From the NCBI GenBank assembly GCA_947095585.1, contig OX352761.1:60938832-61002831 (forward strand): DNA of 64,000 nt, read 5' to 3'. Made by a program: the position numbers and the translations under genes. Shown in pieces: positions 31,936 to 43,688 of the stretch (positions are counted from its first letter, which is position 1; each line of letters opens with the position of its first letter). This DNA is from Nephrocerus scutellatus (Eukaryota > Arthropoda > Insecta > Diptera > Pipunculidae). The notes beneath the pieces were generated by a model. That model was not told where the DNA came from, searched no databases, and worked only from the letters and a program-made list of their open reading frames with translations.

Positions 31936-32746
31936 AAAACGCTCAAGGTAAAGATGAACATTGTCAAATAATAATAGATATTTTGGCCGTTACAGGATCT
32001 TACAAGGACTTTGAGATAAGGAACGACCTGTTGTATAAGTTTGTAGCCGGAAATTACCTTCTAGTGGTTCCAAAAATCATGCAGAGGGAAATTATAAGAA
32101 ACGCACACGAGTCGGGTCATATCAATTCAGTAAAAGTGGAAGATATTCTTAAACAAGACTACTACATTCCGATCGTGACCGCTGCATTGGAATGCGTAAT
32201 TGCAAATTGCGTGGCATGCATTCTAGCGTCAAGGAGTGGTATAAGGCAGTCAGCAACTTGCAAACCACGTTGAATTCCACGGTGTCCAGAAGCACAAAGA
32301 GGAGTCCTTTTCAGTTAATGTTCGGAGCGGTTATTAGAAAGGAATGTGATCTTGTGTTGAAGACGTTACTTGAAGAAGCAATTCTGGATGACTTCGAGAG
32401 TAGTCGCGATGCAGTAAGAACAGCAGCAAAGGAAGAAATACATAAAGTTCAGGAAAAAAATAAGCAAAACTATGATCCGAAGCGAAAGCAACCTCGAAAA
32501 TACGAAGTGGGAGATCTAGTCGCTATTCAACGCACGCAGTTTGGAGTTGGATTTAAGTTATGCCCAAAGTTTTTCGGGCATTATGAAGTCATTAAGGCCA
32601 AAAGGAATGATCGGTACGATGTACGCAAGGTTGGCCAGCATGACGGACCAGGCCAGACATCCACGGCCGTAGATCTTATGAAATCATGGGTCAGTGGCGA
32701 AGGAGCCAGCGAAGATGACTATGAAGATGCTTCGATGCTCGACTGA
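31936..32746 (+). pseudogene. E3 integrase without catalytic core
   Basis: 31983-32240 gives the HHCC finger (HESGHINSVKVED, CVIANCVACIL). The sequence then jumps straight to the region after the catalytic Glu (TTLNSTVSRSTKRSPFQLMFG) and a C-terminal tail (YEVGDLVAIQRTQFG, KFFGHYEVIK, YDVRKVG). The DDE core, roughly 150 residues, is missing, so integration by this copy is not possible. Confidence 0.85.
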
Positions 32747-32772
32747 GGACAGTCGAGAAATCCAGGATGGCC

Positions 32773-32910
32773 GTGTAGGATAAGTTATTCTGTTAATTAG
32801 CTTTTACATTACTCATAATGTGTAGGATTAGTTATTCTGTTAATTATCTTTTGCATTACTCATAACGTGTAGGATTAGTTATTCCGTTAATTATCTTTTT
32901 GTACAATAAG
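32773..32910 (+). repeat. 47-bp tandem repeats after E3
   Basis: GTGTAGGATWAGTTATTC starts at 32773, 32820 and 32867, period 47, about 2.7 units. Probably the U3 part of the E3 3' LTR. 32911-32971 has nothing recognisable. Confidence 0.85.
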
Positions 32911-32971
32911 CATTATGTTTCTACTCCTGGTACGTTGCGCAGTCGCCATAGTTTTGGGTCGTTGCGCTACT

Positions 32972-34251
32972 TGTAATGACGAAAATTTTAACAGCAAATT
33001 TTCGTCTTACACCCACTGTGCACGCACGAAGATTAAATGATACAAATAAGCCCAGCATAGCAATACAACACGTGCGTGCAAACAAGTACAGCAGGGCACG
33101 CACGAAGAAAAAATCAACAAGCGCTAACCGAATCATGCATGCAAACGAGTACAGCATGGCAACACAGTGCATGCATGCAAGTGCGCCAAGTATAGCAACA
33201 CAGCCAGCGGAGTATGCACGAAGTAACGGAGATGAGAAAATGCCAAATGGAAAAACCACAGCGATCTGTTACAAGCGTTGTTACACCAACAACGCGAGAG
33301 AGAGGAGAGAGCTACAAAACTGCAAGCCTACAAAGATGCAAAGTCAACCAAGAGGCAAAGATTATAAAAGGAGGAACACATGAAGAATTGTTCTCTTTTG
33401 TCTGCATCAGTGAGACTGTTCACTTCAGTAGTGGGACACCAGAAACGGTAAGTGAACAGTGGACAATTAAAACTCGAAGAGATATCAGCAGCATCGGCAA
33501 CTACCGGACATTGACACAAAAGAATTTACCGCGAGCGAGACTCCCGAACAACATAATTTACATGAGAACTACCCACGAAGCCAAAGACGGAGGAATTTTA
33601 AAGGCAGGGTACAGTTCGGCGCTGGAATCAGGTGAGCCAAATTCCCCAGTGAATAGTTTAGAATCCCCTTTCTTTGTCTCGAGACTCTGGCGGGCCTTAT
33701 AGGACTCCATCTCGATACTCTGAAAACCTCGATATGGAGAGATTCCCCTTTGCTAGGCAGAAACCCTTCGAACTCAGGACTCTGGCGGACCTCATAGGAC
33801 TCCATCCTGAGTTTCGATATCTTTTAGGCCCCAGTTCCCAACTAGTGGGGAGCGAGTGGTGAAAGACCCGCTCCTGCCGACTAATCCCGTAGGGATAATT
33901 CCCGTAAAGGTGCCTGAAGCGTGATCTAACGTTTTTTGCCCGTACCACGTCGTTACGAGACCCGAGTCAGCAGCCAAGGAACTAGGCGTGACGGCAGAAC
34001 AGCAAAGAGAAACCCCAAAGCGAAACCAGGCGTGGCGGCAGAACAACAAGGAGAAACGCCAAACCGAAACCAGGCGAAACAAATTAAATTAAATCAAAGA
34101 GAAATCAATTAATAATTATAATATAAATATTTACCAGAATTTCATGTAGTCAATAAAGAATAAATTTTTGTAACGAAAACAACCGCTTATTAGTTTATAG
34201 GCACACGACACTGGACGCCGGCGAGTGTACCCCGGCATTTACCTCGTTACA
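32972..34251 (+). repeat. G1-family LTR, diverged
   Basis: TGTAATGACG...CCTCGTTACA, about 1280 bp, alignable with the G1 LTR along its length (CACGCACGAAGATTAAATG, TATAAAAGGAGG, GGCGGGCCTTATAGGACTCC) but clearly diverged and with only one copy of the 234-bp repeat. Flanks TACT and AATG differ, so it is not a clean solo LTR. TGGCTCG after it could be a decayed primer site. Confidence 0.88.
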
Positions 34252-34740
34252 AATGGCTCGTCCGAATTCCTAAGCGTCTGTTTTCTTCGCCGTACGTGGA
34301 ATACATTAATGTAGGTCGGCTGAATCATCACACGGGTGATTGGCAGCCTGATAAATAGGCAAGTCAGCGATGGTTGGTGTGATCTGTTAGCGATGACACT
34401 GGCCAAGCTGCTAGTCGCCGTCGCAGCTGCGGGCGGCATTGGATTGCCGCTGACGGTACTGCTAAAACTATGGACATGGTACCGGCTGTTTGCATGTGTG
34501 GGACATGCTTTAAGGCGAAAACGAGGGTGACTGCACAACAAGAGCAGAGTTCTGTTTTAAGCTACGCAGCCATGTGGTCGTATCTTCTGTTTTATTGATT
34601 TTCCGAATTGAATGTATTGTAATTGTAATCGACAGTATTTTGTCTTATTTTTTGAATTACAAATGTTATTGTTCTTTTTTTATACAATTTAAACTTGTGT
34701 GTTTTTATTATTTTTATGAAACAATTTTCGATTTAAAAAA
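34252..34740 (+). other. Unassigned stretch with a small hydrophobic open frame
   Basis: After the LTR comes about 490 bp I cannot assign. From ATG 34397 a 44-codon frame ends at 34530; its residues include a membrane-like segment (LLVAVAAAGGIGLPLTVLL) and a basic end (RRKRG). It may be leader/internal sequence of the G1-like relative. The rest is AT-rich with no motif. Confidence 0.35.
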
Positions 34741-34756
34741 CAGAATCCAATTCTAC

Positions 34757-34757
<1 letters not shown>

Positions 34758-34838
<81 letters not shown>
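34758..34838. repeat. AT dinucleotide microsatellite
   Basis: Nearly pure (AT)n with an interruption of AAATAAATAAAT. It marks the left edge of tandem array 2; the same kind of tract lies at 38978-38994 and 43645-43685. Confidence 0.95.
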
Positions 34839-34839
<1 letters not shown>

Positions 34840-36489
34840 TTCAATACGTTGGTTATAATTTGCATAATAATGAGACCAGATAATGTTACAATATTCCAAA
34901 ATAGGTCTTACCAAATAAATATACAGCGATTTAGCCGTGTAAGGGTCATAAAAAAGAATTTGAATTTCGTTTAACAAATCCTAACATTTTGTTTGCTTTT
35001 GTAATAATATATTGATAATGCTGATGAATATCTAAATTTGAGTCAACGTATACCCCCAAATCACAAAAGCTGGAGACTCTGGTCAGCGGTACATTACTAA
35101 TATAATAATCATTTATTATTAGCTGCGTCTTTCTCGATAAGGTAAGGACCCTACATTTATTTGTATTAAAGTGAATAATATAAATAATAATATAAATAAT
35201 ACCAGAGATACCAGGGATACCAGAGAACGAGTAGATTGTTTTAGAATAAACTGAGCCAATTTTAACTACTGCCTCCTGTCAGTTAAGTAGTTGGATATCC
35301 ATTTTAGAAAATTTCCATGAAAGCCCATTAACTTAATTTTCTTTATTAAGTTAACATGTTGGACTCGAAAAAAAGCTTTCGAGAAGTCAGTGTAAGCAAC
35401 GTCAACCTGATGATTGTTTTCAAGATAGGGTAGATTGGATCCAGTTGATCAGTCTCCTACAAAGCCGTGTTGAAGTTCTGATATCTTGTTAGATAAAAAG
35501 GATGCAAGCTTTCTTTTTACAATAGCTTCAAAGATTTTTGGAACTAACGGCAATTTAGATATAGGCCTTTAATTCTCGATATTTTGGCGTTGGCCATTTT
35601 TATGGATTGGAGTTATAAACGAAAATTACCAATCTTTTAAGAATTCACCGCTAGCTAAAGACAAATTAAATATGTGAAATAAGGGCTTTAAGACGTTGAG
35701 TTTACAACTTTTAATATAAAGGGAGGGAATTAAATCAGGTCCAGTTTTACTATTATTATCTAGATTAGATAGTTCATATATGACCTCCTCCTCAGTAAGA
35801 AAAAGCTGACCCATATCTATTATTTGGTGCCCAAGATATTTGACATTATCGGAATCGACACAGGAGTTACCATAACTCGACTGAAAATAAGATGCGAACA
35901 TATTACATACGACACTTAAATCGCTGGATACATTATTTTTGTAAGACATATTATATGGCAAGCCGAAGTACTCTTTTTAGCTATTTAAAAAAGACCAAAA
36001 ACTTTTGGATTATGCCTTATATTACTTTCAATAGAAAGAAGATATTGTTTATAAGTAAAATATTTTAAGAATTCATACTCCTTACGTAATCGCAGAAAAT
36101 TTATACGCAAGGAACTGTCGGAATGGCTATTTTTTGCATTTTATTTAAAATATTTTTTAACCTTTTTAAACATTTATTGAACCAAACTGGCTTATTTCCA
36201 TACGGAAACTTCTTTTTAGGAATAAATAAATGGAATTTATGAAAATTAGTGTTAGGAAAAACTTCATTACAAGATGTTAAGTTTAAGTTCGCGAAAATTT
36301 CATCCCACTTAAGCATTGTTAAGTAATGATTTATTGCATTGTTATCTGCTTTTACAAAGATGTAATCGTAATTAATCCTACTATTATATGCTGTATCAAT
36401 ATATGAAAATATACTAAAATTAAAGTTTATAAGAATACACTTATGATGTATTCCATCTATAAATAAGGGAAAGTTGTGTAGCTTCCAAT
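34839..36489 (-). pseudogene. R2 non-LTR reverse transcriptase fragment, copy 1
   Basis: Minus strand. 36101-36499 resembles the end of the endonuclease and its linker (IPKKKFPYGNKPVWFNKCLK). 35626-35961 is the RT N-terminus (LTEEEVIYELSNLDNNSKTG, GPDLIPSLYIKSC). Farther left, broken frames contain VDVAYTDFSKAFDR-like and LVRPILEYCNIIW-like RT motifs. It stops within RT at the AT repeat, so the 3' end is missing. Clade uncertain (jockey/CR1 group). Confidence 0.78.
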
Positions 36490-36810
36490 AAAATCTCAAA
36501 ATGTAGTTTTAATAATCGTTCAACACCCTCTTTACAATTATTAAGCAACGCAAAAGTCACTCAATTGTCGGCAAAATGGCCAATATCTCGTTTTCTCCTT
36601 TTTTTCTTTTCCTCTTACGAGCAATAGGCGATTAACAGATCATAGTGCATTTAACGCAGATGCACAACGCATGATCTCTATTACGACATCAGTAGATGAT
36701 CACTACGGCACACAGCAGCGAATTCGCCGGAGAGAACGTCTGTCCCCCTCACGCTCAGGCAGTAGGTACAGACGTACTCTCACGCATAGCAAACAAAAAT
36801 CAAAATACCA
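36490..36810. other. Unassigned spacer, copy 1 (mariner edge and unknown sequence)
   Basis: Matches 41065-41399 and 45895-46229. Contains TTAATAATCGTTCAACACCC and a CT-rich run. An open frame on the plus strand from 36671 is not recognised. A 452-bp deletion between TTCCAAT repeats lies at its left edge. Confidence 0.4.
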
Positions 36811-37281
36811 TGTAACGGCTGATGGTGTCAGTGGGCTCGCCAACGCATGTAGACAACGACATGCGTATTCGAAACTGAGCAATGATGGATTTGTGCATAC
36901 ACACACACACGTTGTAATGCAGACAACAACATGCGTATTCGAAACTGAGCAATGATGGATTTGTTCATACACACACACACGTTGTAATGCAGAAGAAACA
37001 TGTATACCATACATGTTGTTATTCAGAGGAAACATCCTAAGAAGAACATGTATATGTCAAACGCGCATACATGCGTCTGGATTTATGGAAATCTTGGCAC
37101 AACAACAACGAACACGATGAAAACGAGAAGCCAACGAAAAACCAACCGCAGGAAACAGTATAAAAGGAGCACGTAGCTCAAGCAAAAGTATATTCTTCCC
37201 GAGTTCCTTCCCTTGTTCACAACTAATAGTTCAAGAGTACTACCTTGCTATTATTGCTGAACTAAACCCTGCGCAAGAACC
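36811..37281 (+). promoter_or_regulatory. G3 LTR-like promoter region, copy 1
   Basis: Starts TGTAACGGCTGATGG, has two ~70-bp repeats with (AC)n cores, then AGTATAAAAGGAGCAC (TATA) near 37158 and one unit of the TTCAAGAGTACTACC array. Cut by the G2 LTR. Confidence 0.55.
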
Positions 37282-38663
37282 TGTAACGAAGTTGCCTACC
37301 AGCAACTACGCCACAACCATACGGCTAATAAAATTACATTCAAAAATATATATATAAGTAATATGTGCGCACAGCTCACATGAGTTGCATGACACCAATC
37401 AAAATATATACACACGTACATACATACGTATACACTTTTAGAATAAATTGCTTGAGTAACCATATAGGAATGTCAACGTAGTAAGCATGCGGCAGAATAT
37501 TTCTCATTCGACAGGCATGCTAATCGGCGTTGATATTAAGATATATTCTTGTGTTACTCAAGTGAGTCAATAGCGCCAGCGGAGAGCTATGAGCTAGAAG
37601 TCTCATTGACTCGGATATTTTTAATTTTACTATCATATATAATAAAAAATTCATTCGGCCCTATGTCTTCATAACAAAAGAAAAGGCTTGTATTTGTTAT
37701 AAACAATGGAGGAAAAGGTATATTCATATAATATTAGCATTAGTAATTCAACAATAATCAGTCAATAAATTATTAGAAATTTCCTATTTGGTTTGGAAGA
37801 TAAATATAATTCTCAAAAAGCCTTTACTTTTTATTAAAGACATAGGGACCGAAAACGCAGTACAATCAGAGATCTATACTCCAAAAAAACCTAACTCAGT
37901 ATATATACTGGAAGTGGTTAAGAGTCTCTCACTGTTCTACACGAACAAACTTTTGACGGGAACAGTAATCTACTGAACCCATACATACAACGCAGCTCCT
38001 ATAATATTTTAGCCAGAGATTCAATCGCTTTCTCTTCCTAACATATTACACCCTGGCTGGAAGTCGACAAACAGTACCCGCAGTGCGAAATAAGTAGATT
38101 CAATCGCTTTTTCGTCACTGATGGTCTGTTCTGCCAAAATTTCTCGTGGGCTTGCAAGGGATAAGTAGATTCAATCGCTTTTCCTTACTTGCGCCACTCT
38201 TTGTTGACCGGCACAGGAAGTAAGTAGATTCAATCGCCTCTTCCTCAGTTAGAACCCACTGGTCAATCGCATATAGCGGGGAATAGGAGACGTCAGTCTG
38301 TGTTTCCCCACTATAGCCAATTCTTTTCAGTCGACTGCGAAGTCCGACTGTGGTATAGGGTATTGGATGCGCCAATCTCCTATATAGGCAAATACCTCTA
38401 AACGTAGGTTTAGAAATATATATATAGTTAGGTATAAATAAGTAGTTATTCTTAGTTTAAGCACTTAAAAAGCATGTAATTTAATATTAAAATCTCAAGA
38501 AGAGAAGAAAAGAAAAGAAAACAAATAACAAAGACAAAAACCAAAATACCAACAAAAAACCGAATTCTTATTTATAAGGAAAACAAAAACAATTTGTAAC
38601 ACCGACGTAGAGGAGAAGAACCCTGGGTAAGCCGGCGAGCGTCACCCGAGTAGAAACGTTACA
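37282..38663 (+). repeat. G2 LTR, copy 1 (1382 bp)
   Basis: TGTAACGAAGTTGCC...GTAGAAACGTTACA. Lacks 24 bp of the tRNA-like segment (near 37605) and part of the first AAGTAGATTCAATCGC repeat (38016) that the other copies have. Confidence 0.93.
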
Positions 38664-38994
38664 AATTTGGCGCCCGAGCAGGGACTATATTAAAATAGTC
38701 ACCCCCCCCCGCAAAACCAAAAAAAAAAATCATATATAAGTAATATAAGCCAAACGACAAGAATGGTCGCAGTAATTGCGTAAAGCCTAGTCTAAATATT
38801 AGCAAACGACACGAATGGTCGCACCGATAGAAACACATTTAGAGCCCGTTTTAAATAAGTCGACAACCAGAATAGTCGCACCATCAGAAAATTAAAACCA
38901 ACGTAAATATAAGCAGACGACACGAACGGTCGTATCACCAGAAAATTATTAGAACCAACACTAGTTTAAGCGAACGATTATATATATATATATA
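38664..38994 (+). other. G2 primer site and leader, copy 1
   Basis: TGGCGCCCGAGCAGGGAC at 38668-38685 resembles a tRNA-Lys primer site with one mismatch. The leader has six GACNNGAATRGTCGCA-like iterations and ends at the AT tract. Confidence 0.8.
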
Positions 38995-38997
38995 CGC

Positions 38998-40842
38998 GTT
39001 CAATACGTTGGTTATAATTTGCATAATACAATATACAATGTTACAATATTTCAAAATAGGTCTTACTAAAGAAATATACAGCGATTTAGCCGTGTAAGGG
39101 TCATAAAAAAACATTTGAATTTCGTTTAACGAATCCTATTTTGTTTGCTTTTGTAATAATATATTGATAATGCTGATGAATATCTAAATTAGAGTCAACG
39201 TATACCCCCAAATCACAAAAGCTGGAGACTCTGGTCAGCGGTATATTACTAATATAATAATCATTTATTATTAGCTGCGTCTTTCTCGATAAGGTAAGGA
39301 CCCTACATTTATTTGTATTAAAGTGAATAATATAAATAATAATATAAATAATACCAGAGATACCAGGGATACCAGAGAACGAGTAGATTGTTTTAGAATA
39401 AACTGAGCCAATTTTAACTACTGCCTCCTGTCAGTTAAGTAGTTGGATATCCATTTTAGAAAATTTCCATGAAAGCCCATTAACTTAATTTTCTTTATTA
39501 AGTTAACATGTTGGACTCGATCAAAAGCTTTCGAGAAGTCAGTGTAAGCAACGTCAACCTGTTGATTGTTTTCAAGGTAGGGTAGATTGGATCCAGTTGA
39601 TCAGTCTACTACAAAGCCGTGTTGAAGTTCTGATATCTTGTTAGATAAAAAGGATGCAAGCTTTCTTTTTACAATAGCTTCAAAGATTTTTGGAACTAAC
39701 GGCAATTTAGATATAGGCCTTTAATTCTCGATATTTTGGCGTTGGCCATTTTTATGGATTGGAGTTATAAACGAAAATTTCCAATCTTTTAAGAATTCAC
39801 CGCCAGCTAAAGACAAATTATATATGTGTAATAAGGGCTTTAAGACGTTGAGTTTACAACTTTTAATATAAAGGGAGGGAAATAAATCAGGTCCAGTCTT
39901 ACTATTATTATCTAGATTAGATAGTTCATATAAGACCTCCTCCTCAGTAAGAAAAAGCTGACCCATATCTGTTATTTGGTGCCCGAGATATTTGGCATTA
40001 TCGGAATCGACACAGGGGTTACCATAACTCGACTGAAAATAAGATGCGAACATATTACATACGACACTTAAATCGCTGGATACATTATTTTTGTAAGACA
40101 TATTAGATGGCAAGCCGAAGTACTCTTTTTTGCTACTCAAAAAAGACCAAAAACTTTTTGGATTTTGCCTTATATTACTTTCAATATTTTAAGAATTCAT
40201 ACTCCTTACGTAATCGCAGAAAATTCATACGCAAGGAACTGTCGGAATGGCTATTTTTTGCATTTTATTTAAAATATTTTTTAACCTTTTTAAACTTTTA
40301 TTGAACTAAACTGGCTTATTTCCATACGGAAACTTCTTTTTAGGAATAAATAAATGGAATTTATGAAAATTAGTGTTAGGAAAAACTTCATTACAAGATG
40401 TTAAGTTTAAGTTCGCGAAATTTCATCCCACTTAAGCATTGTTAAGTAATGATTTATTGCATTGTAATCTGCTTTTACAAAGTTGTAATCGTAATTAATC
40501 CTACTATTATATGCTGTATCAATATATGAAAATATACTAAAATTAAAGTTTATAAGAATACACTTATGATGTATTCCATCTATAAATAAGGGAAAGTTGT
40601 GTAGCTTCCAATTCCTTATGAATAGAAATTAAATCTAAAATTCTGTTTAAGCTATTTTTAATATTATTAATTTGTATAAAATTCATAGAAAACATTTTAT
40701 CAATGGTTTCAATTTCAATCGTTTTAGAAAAATTATATGGCAAAAGGCATTTCTCTTCATTTGAAAATGACCATTCAATGTTGCCTAGATTAAAATCACC
40801 TATTACTACAGCAATTGAATTTTCATCAAATGATTCTATTAT
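38998..40842 (-). pseudogene. R2 RT fragment, copy 2
   Basis: As copy 1 but longer on its 5' side (40613-40842 retained), and 39721-40140 gives one open RT stretch from YFGLPSNMSYKNN to FSFITPIHKNGQRQN. Ends at the mariner insertion after TA 40841-40842. Confidence 0.78.
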
Positions 40843-41057
40843 ACCGGGAAATATTCAGAAAAGAGTTATCCGCAATGGAATTCAAGCGTAATATTGTGAT
40901 TGCTCTATTTTTGGCTGGAAAACCACAGCCGCAGATTGTTAACCAGTTAAAACATGTGCATGTGAAAAAAATGTTTTTGTATCGCACCATAAATTGTGAG
41001 GAGCAAAATTCTTCACACTAGAATTTTCCCCACACAATATGTCTGGAAATACTTAAT
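40843..41057 (+). mobile_element. Mariner-like fragment, copy 2
   Basis: ATG 40875 opens a 48-codon frame, MEFKRNIVIALFLAGKPQPQ, then QLKHVHVKKMFLYRTI, like the first helix-turn-helix of a mariner-superfamily transposase. It lacks the 5' terminal repeat, removed by a ~130-bp deletion between GGG repeats. No catalytic domain. Confidence 0.75.
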
Positions 41058-41399
41058 TTCCAATAAAAACTCAAAATGTAGTTTTAATAATCGTTCAACA
41101 CCCTCTTTACAATTATTAAGCAACGCAAAAGTCACTCAATTGTCGGCCAAATGGCCAATATCTCGTTTTCTCCTTTTTTTCTTTTCCTCTTACGAGCAAT
41201 AGGCGATTAACAGATCATAGTGCATTTAACAAAACTACCACCACGCAGATGCACAACGCATGATCTCTATTACGACATCAGTAGATGATCACTACGGCAC
41301 ACAGCAGCGAATTCGCCGGAGAGAACGTCTGTCCCCCTCACGCTCAGGCAGTAGGTACAGACGTACTCTCACGCATAGCAAACAAAAATCAAAATACCA
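41058..41399. other. Unassigned spacer, copy 2
   Basis: Same sequence as 36490-36810, here with the left part intact and an additional CAAAACTACCACCACG. Nothing recognised. Confidence 0.4.
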
Positions 41400-41905
41400 T
41401 GTAACGGCTGATGGTGTCAATGACGTGAGCACCGCTCAGGCAAGAAATTACCAAGTGGGCTCGCCAACGCATGTAGACAACGACATGCGTATTCGAAACT
41501 GAGCAATAATGGATTTGTGCATACACACACACACGTTGTAATGCAGACAACAACATGCGTATTCGAAACTGAGCAATGATGGATTTGTTCATACACACAC
41601 ACACGTTGTAATGCAGAAGAAACATGTATACCATACATGTTGTTATTCAGAGGAAACATCCTACGAAGAACATGTATATGTCAAACGCGCATACATGCGT
41701 CTGGATTTATGGAAATCTTGGCACAACAACAACGAACACGATGAAAACGAGAAGCCAACGAAAAACCAACCGCAGGAAACAGTATAAAAGGAGCACGCAG
41801 CTCAAGCAAAAGTCTATTCTTCCCGAGTTCCTTCCCTTGTTCACAACTAATAGTTCAAGAGTACTACCTTGCTATTATTGCTGAACTAAACCCTGCGCAA
41901 GAACC
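41400..41905 (+). promoter_or_regulatory. G3 LTR-like promoter region, copy 2
   Basis: TGTAACGGCTGATGG start; carries a ~35-bp segment (ACGTGAGCACCGCTCAGGCA) that copy 1 lacks; TATAAAAGG near 41783. Confidence 0.55.
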
Positions 41906-43324
41906 TGTAACGAAGTTGCCTTCCAGCAACTACGCCACAACCATACGGCTAATAAAATTACATTCAAAAATATATATATAAGTAATATGTGCGCACAGCT
42001 CACATGAGTTGCATGGCACCAATCAAAATATATACACACGTACATACATACGTATACACTTTTAGAATAAATTGCTTGAGTAACCATATAGGAATGTCAA
42101 CGTAGTAAGCATGCGGCAGAATATTTCTCATTCGACAGGCATGCTAATCGGCGTTGATATTAAGATATATTCTTGTGTTACTCAAGTGAGTCAATAGCGC
42201 CAGCGGAGAGCTATGAGCTAAAAGTCTCTAGTTACCGGGTTCATACTCCGGCATTGGCTCGGATATTTTTAATTTTACTATCATATATAATAAAATATTC
42301 ATTCGGCCCTATGTCTTCATAACAAAAGAAAAGGCTTGTATTTGTTATAAACAATGGAGGAAAAGGTATATTAATATAATATTAGCATTAGTTATTCAAC
42401 AATAATCAGTCAATAAATTATTAGAAATTTCCTATTTGGTTTGGGAGATAAATATTATTCTCAACAAGCCTTTACTTTTTATTAAAGACATAGGGACCGA
42501 AAACGCAGTACAATCAGAGATCTATACTCAAAAAAAACCTAACTCAGTATATATACTGGAAGTGGTTAAGAGTCTCTCACTGTTCTACACGAACAAACTT
42601 TTGACGGGAACAGTAATCTACTGAACTCAACTCATACATACAAAGCAGCTCCTATAATATTTTAGCCAGAGATAAGTAGATTCAATCGCTTTCTCTTCCT
42701 AACATATTACACCCTGGCTGGAAGTCGACAAACAGTACCCGCAGTGCGAAATAAGTAGATTCAATCGCTTTTTCGTCACTGATGGTCTGTTCTGCCGAAA
42801 TTTCTCGTGGGCTTGCAAGGGATAAGTAGATTCAATCGCTTTTCCTTACTTGCGCCACTCTTTGCTGACCGGCACAGGAAGTAAGTAGATTCAATCGCCT
42901 CTTCCTCAGTTAGAACCCACTGGTCAATCGCATATAGCGGGGAATAGGAGACGTCAGTCTGTGTTTCCCCACTATAGCCAATTCTTTTCAGTCGACTGCG
43001 AAGTCCGACTGTGGTATAGGGTATTGGATGCGCCAATCTCCTATATAGGCAAATACCTCTAAACGTAGGTTTAGAAATATATATATAGTTAGGTATAAAT
43101 AAGAAGTTATTCTTAGTTTAAGCACTTAAAAAGCATGTAATTTAATATTAAAATCTCAAGAAGAGAAGAAAAGAAAAGAAAACAAATAATAAAGACAAAA
43201 ACCAAAATACCAACAAAAAACCGAATTCTTATTTATAAGGAAAACAAAAACAATTTGTAACACCGACGTAGAGGAGAAGAACCCTGGGTAAGCCGGCGAG
43301 CGTCACCCGAGTAGAAACGTTACA
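41906..43324 (+). repeat. G2 LTR, copy 2 (1419 bp)
   Basis: TGTAACGAAG...AACGTTACA with four AAGTAGATTCAATCGC repeats and the tRNA-like segment at 42188-42260. Confidence 0.93.
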
Positions 43325-43643
43325 AATTTGGCGCCCGAGCAGGGACTATATTAAAATAGTCACCCCCCCCCCCCGCAAAACCAAAAAAAATCATATATAA
43401 GTAATATAAGCAAAACGACAAGAATGGTCGCAGTAATTGCGTAAAGCCTAGTCTAAATATTAGCAAACGACACGAATGGTCGCACCGATAGAAACACATT
43501 TAGAGCCCGTTTTAAATAAGTCGACAACCAGAATAGTCGCATCATCAGAAAATTAAAACCAAACCAACGTAAATATAAGCAGACGACACGAACGGTCGTA
43601 TCACCAGAAAATTAATTAGAACCAACACTAGTTTAAGCGAACG

Positions 43644-43686
<43 letters not shown>

Positions 43687-43688
43687 GC
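43325..43688 (+). other. G2 primer site, leader and AT tract, copy 2
   Basis: Primer site 43329-43346; leader ends CGAACGATTA and passes into (AT)n at 43645-43685. Confidence 0.8.

Larger units (their letters stand above)
28917..32771 (+). mobile_element. E3: mag-like Ty3/gypsy element, partly deleted
   Basis: Gag with two zinc knuckles, protease, RT, RNase H start, integrase ends. No complete LTR pair can be shown; the 47-bp repeats at 32773-32910 may be its 3' LTR start (GTGTAGGATAAG). Internal deletions remove most of RNase H and the integrase core. Confidence 0.75.

Noticed and set aside
32972..34251. Solo LTR of G1 by LTR-LTR recombination
   Set aside because: Flanking four bases differ (TACT, AATG), and a primer-site-like sequence follows, so a truncated element fits better.
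36671..36955. Plus-strand 94-codon frame and opposite frames rich in Cys/Val
   Set aside because: Falls in the repeat-bearing G3 region; differs in frame between copies and matches nothing I know.
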